From contig JAAEQB010000040.1 of the NCBI GenBank assembly GCA_024231975.1, forward strand, positions 1-8,043: a DNA stretch of 8,043 nt, in the 5' to 3' direction. The translations under genes and the position numbers were made by a program. Source of the stretch: Allobosea sp. GTDB lineage: Bacteria; Pseudomonadota; Alphaproteobacteria; Rhizobiales; Beijerinckiaceae. The notes beneath the pieces were generated by a model that ran no database searches, was not told where the DNA came from, and was given only the letters and a program-made list of their open reading frames with translations. This document shows, in pieces, positions 1 to 5,330 of this stretch (positions are counted from its first letter, which is position 1; the number at the start of each line of letters is the position of its first letter).

Positions 1-98
1 CGAAGTGAAGCTGCTCATGCGTGCGCTTCTGATCATGAGTTCGGGTCGATCGCTCGCAGCGTTACAAATTTACTCCGAGAGCGCCATTTTCCCGGGCC

Positions 99-117
99 GT
101 TCACCGCTGCGGTGAAC
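99..117. repeat. 19-bp perfect palindrome
   Basis: GTTCACCGC-T-GCGGTGAAC is a perfect inverted repeat with 9-bp arms around one central base. It lies just upstream of a broken MerR-family regulator remnant, at the edge where recognisable similarity stops. It could be an operator, part of a recombination site or chance. It does not resemble the CTCCTGTAG dyad of the merR/merT promoter. Apart from this palindrome I recognise nothing in bases 1-150. An open minus-strand frame at 33-245 there has no family I can name. Confidence 0.35.
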
Positions 118-155
118 CTCTCGAACTCGCCCTGCGTGCAGGCTCTTTTGATCGC

Positions 156-360
156 TTTCCCGTGGACAGCATCCGCGCGCTGCTCAGGCTGTCGGACCAC
201 CCCGACATGGCCTGCGACGAGGCACACGCGATCTCGGTCGCCCATCTATGTGCGCCACAAGGTTGCCCGGCTGCGCTCGCTGGAGAAGGAACTGGAGCGC
301 ATCGCCGCGACCTGTTCGGGCGGAGTCACGGCCTGCGACTGCGCGATCATCGAGGCATAA
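156..360 (+). pseudogene. MerR-family (CadR/PbrR-like) regulator, 3' remnant with frameshift
   Basis: Two plus-strand frames together give the C-terminal half of a Cd/Pb-type MerR regulator. The first frame (156-248) reads FPVDSIRALLRLSDHPD followed by MACDEAHAISVAHL, the helix and first metal-ligand cysteine of CadR/PbrR proteins. The second frame (250-360) reads VRHKVARLRSLEKELERI, then the metal-loop part CSGGVTACDCAIIEA and a TAA stop. The frame changes at 249, so the gene is broken. The N-terminal helix-turn-helix half is missing: upstream of 156 the sequence no longer matches. The remnant ends just before the res/resolvase region, which suggests that insertion or recombination destroyed it. 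CadR/PbrR relatives sense Cd(II), Pb(II) or Zn(II). Assignment to that subgroup rather than to another MerR branch is inferred from the LLRLSDHPD motif. The regulator is not expected to be functional. Confidence 0.75.
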
Positions 361-404
361 GCAGATCATAGTTTCTGCGACATTGAGCACTGAACGCAGC
401 GATT

Positions 405-490
405 AGTGCGAATATCAAGAATTATGCACAGCGCGCTCGACGCTACGATATCAGCGGGTTAGGTTGTGCATATTATGTGTGCGCAATGCG
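405..490. other. Candidate resolvase recombination (res) region
   Basis: The 140-bp gap before the resolvase gene is locally AT-rich and contains related half-site-like motifs. TGCGAATA at 407-414 faces TATGCACA at 423-430, forming a loose dyad of 24 bp. TGTGCATA recurs at 465-472, followed by TGTGCGCA at 478-485. Serine resolvases of the Tn3 type act on several imperfect dyads with TGTC/TGYG-like ends placed directly upstream of their own gene, so position and repetition fit. The sequence may also hold the resolvase promoter. Sub-site boundaries cannot be fixed by eye. Confidence 0.35.
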
Positions 491-500
491 AGCCTAATTC

Positions 501-1082
501 ATGCCCTTCACCTATGGCTACGCCCGAGTTTCGACCGATGGCCAAACCCTCGACGCTCAGGTCGCGCAGCTCAAGGCTGCCGGGGCGATGCGGCTGTTCA
601 AAGAGAAGGTGTCGGGAGCCAAACGCGATCGCGTCCAGCTCAACAAGATGATCGGCACGCTGAACGCCGGCGACGTCGTGATCGTGACGCGCCTCGACCG
701 CTTGGCGAGATCGACGCGCGACCTTCTCAACATTCTCGGCGTTGTCGCCGACAAGGGTGCGGCATTCCGCTCGCTTGGTGACGGGTGGGCGGACACCACG
801 ACCGCGCATGGCCGGCTGATGCTAACCGTCCTCGCCGGCCTGGCGGAATTCGAGCGCGAGCTGATCCGGTCTCGGACTGGAGAGGGACGCGCCCGCGCGA
901 AAGCCCGGGGTGTGAAGCTTGGTCGGCGCTTCAAGCTCACGCCACACCAGCGCGACGAGGCGGTCCGGCGTCGCGATGCCGGCGAGGAATCGATGACCGA
1001 GATCGCCAAGAGCTACAATGTCTCGCACTCGACGATTTCTAGAATGAAGCCTGGGTCACGCGGGGAAGCGTTTCGGATTTGA
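501..1082 (+). CDS. Serine recombinase (resolvase/invertase family)
   Basis: This 193-residue protein is a small serine recombinase that would resolve cointegrates or invert DNA at res-like sites. The catalytic domain begins YGYARVSTDGQTLDAQ, with Ser11 as the expected nucleophile. It continues with the family motifs VVIVTRLDRLARSTRDLL (about 59-76) and LMLTVLAGLAEFERELIRSRTGEG (about 106-129). A C-terminal helix-turn-helix ends ...IAKSYNVSHSTISRM (about 168-182). The length fits the 180-200 residues usual for TnpR/Pin proteins. No tnpA transposase is visible in the window. The ATG at 501 was chosen because the family N-terminus starts within five residues of it, although no strong Shine-Dalgarno is seen. 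The last residues, after about Arg187, come from DNA that reads as an antisense TauE/SafE fragment, so the native C-terminus and stop may have been replaced. The catalytic and HTH parts look intact. Confidence 0.9.
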   Translation: MPFTYGYARVSTDGQTLDAQVAQLKAAGAMRLFKEKVSGAKRDRVQLNKMIGTLNAGDVVIVTRLDRLARSTRDLLNILGVVADKGAAFRSLGDGWADTTTAHGRLMLTVLAGLAEFERELIRSRTGEGRARAKARGVKLGRRFKLTPHQRDEAVRRRDAGEESMTEIAKSYNVSHSTISRMKPGSRGEAFRI

Positions 1083-1377
1083 GGCGCGTCGCCCACCCTG
1101 CCCCCAGCCATGCGCCGCGCAGGCTTCCGGCGAGCAGGTTGACGATGTGGGCCAGTTTGGCACGTCAGAAACGACACGGCTTTGGCGCGGAATGCCGAGG
1201 CCACGACCACGAGGCTCATGGCCTCGTTCAGGATCACTGCTTCCAAGGGCCCGAAGCGGAATGCGCCGATCACGAGCAGCAGGCGAATTCTGCGCCGTCC
1301 AGGCCGATCAGACCGCCCAAAGCCCCGATGACTGCGCCGCCAGTGAAGGCGGCGGGTGCATTGCGCGTCCTCGTCAC
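1063..1377 (-). pseudogene. TauE/SafE-family sulfite exporter, frameshifted 5' fragment
   Basis: Read on the minus strand, three frames in succession give the N-terminal part of a TauE/SafE membrane exporter. From a GTG at 1377, the first frame gives AAFTGGAVIGALGGLIGLDG. A second frame gives RLLLVIGAFRFGPLEAVILN and AMSLVVVASAFRAKAVSF. A third gives LAHIVNLLAGSLRGAWLGAG followed by WATRLKSETL. Family members have this order of glycine-rich first helix, then PLEAV.N.A.SLVVV, then HIVNLLAGS..GAW.GA.WA. At least two frameshifts are needed, one near the GAEF/RLLL join (about 1290) and one near 1155. Similarity stops near 1063, inside the 3' end of the convergent resolvase gene. Only about 105 of the usual 250 or so residues remain, so it is a dead remnant. 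Such exporters are common in metal and sulfur islands. Confidence 0.75.
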
Positions 1378-1438
1378 GCTTGTGTGCTTTAGGCTTTGTG
1401 ATCTGAATCGCCACTGACCGACCGAAATGCCCGCCACT

Positions 1439-1454
1439 CAGGCTTGAAAGCCTG
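1439..1454. terminator. Small palindrome downstream of merR
   Basis: CAGGCTT and AAGCCTG form a 7-bp inverted repeat with a GA centre about 40 bp beyond the merR stop. It might end merR transcription, but there is no U-tract on either strand and the loop is very tight, so this is only a possibility. The rest of 1378-1492 shows nothing I can name. Confidence 0.2.
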
Positions 1455-1492
1455 GCGATGCCTCCTTAGTCAAATGGCGAGCTCGGGCCCGA

Positions 1493-1918
1493 CTATTGGC
1501 GTCGCTCGCTGAGAGCATCCACGATCGCGCAGCGCGGGGCGTCGCCACCCTCGCAAAGCGCTGCCGTACTTGCGAGAGTCTGTTCCATCCGGCGCAGATC
1601 GGCGATCTTGCCCCGGATGCTGCCCAGATGTGACAGGGCTGCCGCCTTGACCTCGCCGCAGGCATGGCCGTCCTCCACCAGACCAAGCAGGTTGCGGATT
1701 TCCTCGAGAGTGAAGCCGAGTTCTCGGCTGCGTCGGATGAATGTCAGTGTCTGGACTTCAGCCGGCCCATAGACCCGGCGGCCGCCGCCGGTCCGCGGCG
1801 GGGCCGGGAGCATTCCGATCCGCTCATAATAGCGGATCGTCTCGATGTTCACGCTGGCCAGGCGAGATAGCTCACCGCTGGTGAATGATGCGGCTCTCGA
1901 AGGCGTGATCGCATCCAT
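1493..1918 (-). CDS. merR: Mercury-responsive transcriptional regulator MerR
   Basis: This 141-residue MerR protein would repress and, with Hg(II), activate the divergent merT operon. An N-terminal winged HTH has FTSGELSRLASVNIETIRYY (12-31) and GRRVYGPAEVQTLTFIRRSR (46-65). A dimerisation helix follows at about 88-118. The three Hg ligands of the family are seen as Cys87 (HACGEV), Cys122 and Cys130 (LCEGGDAPRC). The last two are separated by seven residues, whereas Tn501 MerR has eight. The start at 1918 is preferred over an in-frame upstream ATG at 1957 because the longer form would translate through the operator. AAGGGA lies 7 nt before the 1918 ATG and serves as ribosome binding site. The gene is divergent from merT with 70 bp between starts. 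A weak merR promoter (TTGCTA on the minus strand at about 1967-1962, 17-bp spacer) would overlap the operator and allow autoregulation. Confidence 0.93.
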   Translation of the reverse strand: MDAITPSRAASFTSGELSRLASVNIETIRYYERIGMLPAPPRTGGGRRVYGPAEVQTLTFIRRSRELGFTLEEIRNLLGLVEDGHACGEVKAAALSHLGSIRGKIADLRRMEQTLASTAALCEGGDAPRCAIVDALSERRQ

Positions 1919-1929
1919 GGAAAATTCCC

Positions 1930-1960
1930 TTGCTCCTGTAGTCGCTACAGGAGGCACGAT
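1930..1960 (+). promoter_or_regulatory. merT operon promoter with MerR operator
   Basis: A -35 element TTGCTC (1930-1935) and a -10 element CACGAT (1955-1960) are separated by exactly 19 bp, the over-long spacing diagnostic of MerR-controlled promoters. Between them lies a perfect 9+3+9 dyad: CTCCTGTAG (1933-1941), centre TCG, CTACAGGAG (1945-1953). In this family the metal-loaded regulator unwinds the spacer so that RNA polymerase can use it. The dyad core differs from the classic GTAC...GTAC of Tn501/Tn21 and is closer to ZntR/CadR-style operators. Both elements differ from the sigma-70 consensus, so basal activity should be low. Confidence 0.85.
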
Positions 1961-1988
1961 AGCAAGATCGACCGAAAGGGACAGGAAA

Positions 1989-2396
1989 ATGCGAACGTTG
2001 ACTCATTTGAAACCAGAGGCCTCAGGGCTTCAGGACCAAGACGCCGCGCCCGGAACCGGCAACGGCGTGTTGGCGGCTGGAGGCATCATCGCGGCGCTCG
2101 GCGCTTCATCCTGCTGTATCCTGCCGCTCGTGCTCTTCAGCCTCGGTGTCAGTGGGGCCTGGATCGGCAACCTGACCGCGCTCGCGCCCTATCAGCCCGC
2201 CTTCTTCGCTGCGGCGCTGGTGTTTCTCGGGATCGGGTTCTGGCGCGTCTATCGCCGACCGGCATCGGCCTGCGCGGATGAGACTGTCTGCGCCAGGCCG
2301 GGATCAACCCGGATGACGAAAATCGGCCTTTGGGCGGCGACGGTGCTCGTCCTTGGGGCCATCAGTTTTCCCTACACCGCCCCCCTGTTCCTTTGA
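1989..2396 (+). CDS. merT: Mercuric ion inner-membrane transporter MerT
   Basis: This 135-residue protein imports Hg(II) across the cytoplasmic membrane, taking it from MerP. The first helix (about 27-58) contains the vicinal pair Cys42-Cys43 in GASSCCILPLVLFSLGVSGAW, the hallmark of MerT. A second helix spans about 70-88. The cytoplasmic loop carries Cys95 and Cys101 (ACADETVC), the second relay pair of MerT. A third helix lies at about 111-131 and ends FPYTAPLFL. Three helices and 135 residues fit MerT (about 116) with a slightly longer, hydrophilic N-terminus of about 25 residues. The ATG at 1989 was chosen over upstream in-frame codons because those lie in the promoter. AGGGACAGG just upstream supplies the ribosome binding site. 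It is the first gene of the operon, 29 bp past the -10. Confidence 0.93.
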   Translation: MRTLTHLKPEASGLQDQDAAPGTGNGVLAAGGIIAALGASSCCILPLVLFSLGVSGAWIGNLTALAPYQPAFFAAALVFLGIGFWRVYRRPASACADETVCARPGSTRMTKIGLWAATVLVLGAISFPYTAPLFL

Positions 2397-2427
2397 CCCG
2401 ATTTCAACCTCGCCAAGGAGACCAGAC

Positions 2428-2766
2428 ATGAAGACCCTGTTTCGCACGGCCGTGACCGTTGCCGCCTTGACCCTCACCGGGGCTGCTTTCGCAGCACCGC
2501 GCACCGCTACGCTTGAAGTGCAGAATGTCACCTGCGTGACCTGCGCGCCGATCGTGAAGAAGACGTTGTCGCGCATATCCGGCGTTAGCCAGGTCGCGAT
2601 CGTCGAGCGCGGGGGCATGGCGACCGCAACCGTCACCTTCGACGACGAGAAGGCGACGGCAGAAGCGCTGGCCCAGGCTGTTACCAATGCGGGCTTTCCC
2701 GCGACCGTCAAGGACGTGAAGAGCGCGCGGTCGTCTGCGCCCCTATCTACCGCCCTGGCGCGTTGA
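2428..2766 (+). CDS. merP: Periplasmic mercury-binding protein MerP
   Basis: This 112-residue protein scavenges Hg(II) in the periplasm and passes it to MerT/MerF. A signal peptide is clear: MKTLFR followed by a hydrophobic stretch, with probable cleavage after AFA at about residue 22. The mature part is one HMA (heavy-metal-associated) domain starting RTATLEVQNVTCVTCAPIV, with metal-binding Cys36 and Cys39. The usual GMTCxxC reads NVTCVTC here. GVSQVAIVERGGMATATVTF and the final AVTNAGFPATV complete the beta-alpha-beta-beta-alpha-beta fold. About 15 residues beyond the fold (KSARSSAPLSTALAR) are longer than in Tn501 MerP (91 residues) and look unstructured. AAGGAG 8 nt before the ATG is a strong ribosome binding site. 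It lies 31 bp after merT. Confidence 0.94.
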   Translation: MKTLFRTAVTVAALTLTGAAFAAPRTATLEVQNVTCVTCAPIVKKTLSRISGVSQVAIVERGGMATATVTFDDEKATAEALAQAVTNAGFPATVKDVKSARSSAPLSTALAR

Positions 2767-2779
2767 TCCCGAGATCGAC

Positions 2780-3040
2780 ATGAAGGAGCGGACCCTTATC
2801 CGGGCAGGCGCCATCGGCACAGTCGTCGCGGCAATATGCTGCGCAACTCCCATTCTTGCGATCTCGTTCGGGCTGGTCGGACTTTCGGCGTGGGCGGCCA
2901 ACGCCGATTACGTCTTGATCCCGATCCTGATCGCCTCGATCGCGCTGGTCGGCATTGGACTTTACCGGCGAAAGCTCTCCTCCTCAGCGGCTGTCGACTG
3001 CTGCCAGACCGATCGAAACACCAGAAAGTTGACGTCATGA
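2780..3040 (+). CDS. merF: Mercury transporter MerF
   Basis: This 86-residue inner-membrane protein is a second Hg(II) importer beside MerT. Two hydrophobic helices are visible (about 8-36 and 43-62) with a short linker, followed by YRRK at the cytoplasmic edge. The diagnostic vicinal pairs are both present: Cys20-Cys21 in AAICCATPIL within helix 1, and Cys74-Cys75 in VDCCQTD in the C-terminal tail. Length and layout match MerF (about 81 residues). It starts 13 bp after merP with a modest GAG-type ribosome binding site. Its TGA stop overlaps the merA start as ATGA, implying translational coupling that would keep uptake and reduction in step. A longer frame open from 2836 across this gene is the upstream extension of merA in another frame, not a separate protein. 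Confidence 0.92.
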   Translation: MKERTLIRAGAIGTVVAAICCATPILAISFGLVGLSAWAANADYVLIPILIASIALVGIGLYRRKLSSSAAVDCCQTDRNTRKLTS

Positions 3041-4473
3041 GTGATTGCTGCGCCGCAAGCGCGAAGAATGGCAACGGCCGCTACGATCTCGTCGTGGTCG
3101 GAGCCGGCTCAGCTGGATTCTCAGCCGCGATCACCGCGGCCGAGCAAGGGGCGCAGGTTGCCCTGATCGGCCATGGCACGATCGGGGGCAGCTGCGTCAA
3201 TGTCGGCTGCGTGCCATCGAAGGCGCTGATCCGGGCTGCAGAGGCGGTGCATCACGCCAACACTGCTGCCGCAAAATTTGCGGGCGTCGCGGCGCAGGCG
3301 CGCGTGACCGATTGGAAGGCGCAGGTTGCCCAGAAGGACGCTCTGGTGGCCGGACTGCGCCAGGCAAAATACGCTGATCTCCTGCCGGCCTACAACAACG
3401 TGGCGTATCACGAGGGCCGCGCGCGCATGGTTGAAGGCGGCGTCGAGGCCGGCGGCCAGCGCTTCGCCAGCGATCGGATCATCATCGCGACCGGGACCCG
3501 GCCGGCGCTGCCCACAATCCCCGGCATCGCGGATGTGGATCCTCTCGACAGCACGGCGGCGCTCGAGCTGACCGAGCTGCCGTGCTCCATGATCGTATTG
3601 GGAGGAGGCTATATCGGCGTCGAGCTTGCCCAGACTTTTGCCCGCGTCGGCGTCGAGGTGACGCTCGTCTTCCGGAGCCGCTTGCTCCCGGAGGCGGAGC
3701 CGGAGATCGGCGCAGCGCTTGCCGGCTACCTGGAGGACGAGGGCGTCACGGTGATCGGCGATCTGGCCTACGACTCCGTTCGCCGCACGCAGGACGGCGT
3801 TATGCTCACGGTCATTCGTGACGGGCGGCCCGAGACGATATCAGCCGAACGGATTCTCGTCGCGACCGGGCGCGCGCCCAACACCGAGGAGATGGGGCTG
3901 GCCGAGGCCGGCGTCGCCCAGACGCCCACGGGCGCCATTCTGGTCGATGACCGCATGCGCACTTCCAAGGCCGGCGTCTACGCCGCCGGCGACGTCACCG
4001 GCAAGGACCAGTTCGTCTACATGGCAGCTTATGGCGCAAAGCTCGCCGCGAAGAATGCGCTCAACAGCGACAGCCTGCGCTACGACAATTCCTCAATGCC
4101 AGCAGTAGTGTTCACCGACCCGCAGATCGGCAGCGTCGGGCTCACCGAAGCACGGGCGCGGGCCGCCGGATATGACGTGCGCACGTCGGTGCTCTCCCTC
4201 GACAACGTGCCGCGCGCGCTCGCCGCCCGCGACACCCGGGGACTGATCAAGCTGGTGGCGGATCGCGGCACCCGAAAGCTGCTGGGAGCGCACATCCTTG
4301 CGCCAGAAGGAGCCGACAGCATCCAGACAGCGGCGCTCGCGATCCGGTGCGGGCTCGCGATCGACGACCTCACGGACGCCATCTTCCCATATCTGACGAC
4401 CGTCGAGGGCCTCAAGCTCGCGGCCCAGACATTCGATCGCGATGTCAGCAAACTGTCCTGCTGCGCGGGATAG
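3037..4473 (+). CDS. merA: Mercuric reductase MerA (core form without N-terminal HMA domain)
   Basis: This 478-residue cytoplasmic flavoenzyme uses NADPH to reduce Hg(II) to volatile Hg(0). An FAD-binding motif VVGAGSAGFSAA (20-31) is followed by the redox-active disulfide GGSCVNVGCVPSKAL with Cys53 and Cys58. The nucleotide-binding motif is VLGGGYIGVEL (187-197), and the second FAD motif is YAAGDV. The C-terminal dimer-interface part has FPYLTTVEGLKLAAQTF with Tyr452, and ends KLSCCAG with the substrate-receiving pair Cys475-Cys476. The C-terminal pair together with the CVNVGC motif separates MerA from other disulfide reductases. There is no MerP-like NmerA domain; the protein starts MSDCCAAS, so a lone vicinal Cys4-Cys5 sits where the domain would be. 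The start at 3037 was chosen because it overlaps the merF stop (ATGA) and gives the normal core N-terminus. The in-frame extension back to 2836 only reads merF out of frame. Confidence 0.96.
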   Translation: MSDCCAASAKNGNGRYDLVVVGAGSAGFSAAITAAEQGAQVALIGHGTIGGSCVNVGCVPSKALIRAAEAVHHANTAAAKFAGVAAQARVTDWKAQVAQKDALVAGLRQAKYADLLPAYNNVAYHEGRARMVEGGVEAGGQRFASDRIIIATGTRPALPTIPGIADVDPLDSTAALELTELPCSMIVLGGGYIGVELAQTFARVGVEVTLVFRSRLLPEAEPEIGAALAGYLEDEGVTVIGDLAYDSVRRTQDGVMLTVIRDGRPETISAERILVATGRAPNTEEMGLAEAGVAQTPTGAILVDDRMRTSKAGVYAAGDVTGKDQFVYMAAYGAKLAAKNALNSDSLRYDNSSMPAVVFTDPQIGSVGLTEARARAAGYDVRTSVLSLDNVPRALAARDTRGLIKLVADRGTRKLLGAHILAPEGADSIQTAALAIRCGLAIDDLTDAIFPYLTTVEGLKLAAQTFDRDVSKLSCCAG

Positions 4474-4496
4474 GAACGGCGGCCGAGGACGAAGAC

Positions 4497-5330
4497 ATGA
4501 CTATCAACAACAGAACTGAGACTGCCGTCGAGATCAGGCCGGGTGTGTATCGTCCCGACTGGTCAGTCGTAACGACGCCAGCGGCGCGCGCTGCGCTCGG
4601 CGGCCGCTCGGTGGCACGAGCCGGGCTGCTCGATATGTGGTCGCATGCGCTTGAGGCGGCCGAAGATCTGGTATGGCGAACGACTCTGCGCCTCTTCGGC
4701 GATAGTGGTCGTCCACCCCGCATTGACGAGATCGCCGACGGGGCGAACATCTCGGGGGATCGGGTCCGGGCCCTGCTGCGCAAGCTGCAGCTGCGCGACC
4801 TTGTAGGCCTTGAGCCCGGTACGGATACGATCCGGTACGCCTATCCTTTCACCCAGGCGGAGACGGGCCACTTGGTGTGGCTCAAAGGGAAGGTTTTTTA
4901 TGCACTGTGCGCTATCGACGCTCTTGGCGTCGGGGCCATGTATCGCGCCGATGCCACGGTGCAATCGACCTGCCGTATGTGTGGTGAGATGATCCGAGTG
5001 GAAACCAGCGACTGGGGCCGCAGCCCTCTCAGCGCGTCACCATCGGATGCGGTCGTCTGGTACGACTTCGCTTATGGGGGAGATGCGGCAGCGAGTTCAT
5101 GCTGCCCCACGATCGCGTTCTTCTGCTCCAGCGCACACCTGCAAGGCTGGCTCGATGAACAGTTTCCTCGCCGCCAGGGCGTCAGCCTGGCGATGGACGA
5201 GGCTCTTGAGGTTGGCCGCGCGATCTTCGGTCCAATTCTCCGGGAACCCTCGTCTGAAACCCAGCTGGACACACGGTTTCCGCTCGCTGCCAAGCCCAAG
5301 GCTGGTAGCAGCCCCGGTCAAAGCATGTAG
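4497..5330 (+). CDS. merB: Alkylmercury lyase MerB (organomercurial lyase)
   Basis: This 277-residue enzyme protonolyses carbon-mercury bonds, releasing Hg(II) for MerA, so the operon should confer broad-spectrum resistance. The catalytic motif of MerB (WCALDTL in the R831b enzyme) appears as LCAIDAL, with Cys138 and Asp141. The second catalytic cysteine lies in SSCCPTIAFFCS (Cys202-Cys203), matching FCCHVHFF. Between them is TCRMCGEMI with Cys159 and Cys162, where R831b has one cysteine. A winged-helix-like segment at about 74-108 (IDEIADGANISGDRVRALLR) is typical of the MerB N-terminal domain. The protein is about 65 residues longer than the 212-residue reference, mostly at the N-terminus plus a 25-residue tail. 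The ATG at 4497, 23 bp after merA and preceded by GAGGAC, fits an operon-internal start. Its 3' end overlaps the convergent flavoprotein gene by 13 nt. Confidence 0.92.
   Translation: MTINNRTETAVEIRPGVYRPDWSVVTTPAARAALGGRSVARAGLLDMWSHALEAAEDLVWRTTLRLFGDSGRPPRIDEIADGANISGDRVRALLRKLQLRDLVGLEPGTDTIRYAYPFTQAETGHLVWLKGKVFYALCAIDALGVGAMYRADATVQSTCRMCGEMIRVETSDWGRSPLSASPSDAVVWYDFAYGGDAAASSCCPTIAFFCSSAHLQGWLDEQFPRRQGVSLAMDEALEVGRAIFGPILREPSSETQLDTRFPLAAKPKAGSSPGQSM

Noticed and set aside
33..245. Minus-strand frame with KRACTQGEFERFTAAVNGPG
   Set aside because: It looks somewhat protein-like but lies opposite the regulator remnant, matches no family I know and contains the palindrome. It is not supportable as a gene.
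1919..1957. Longer MerR starting at 1957
   Set aside because: The added residues would be encoded by the operator dyad, and the family N-terminus is reached from 1918.
2836..3036. A 67-residue N-terminal extension of MerA from an upstream in-frame ATG
   Set aside because: It reads merF out of frame, has no HMA-domain features, and the ATG at 3037 overlaps the merF stop as ATGA.
4347..4496. Longer MerB frame open back into merA
   Set aside because: It is the out-of-frame end of merA; the 4497 start fits spacing and family.
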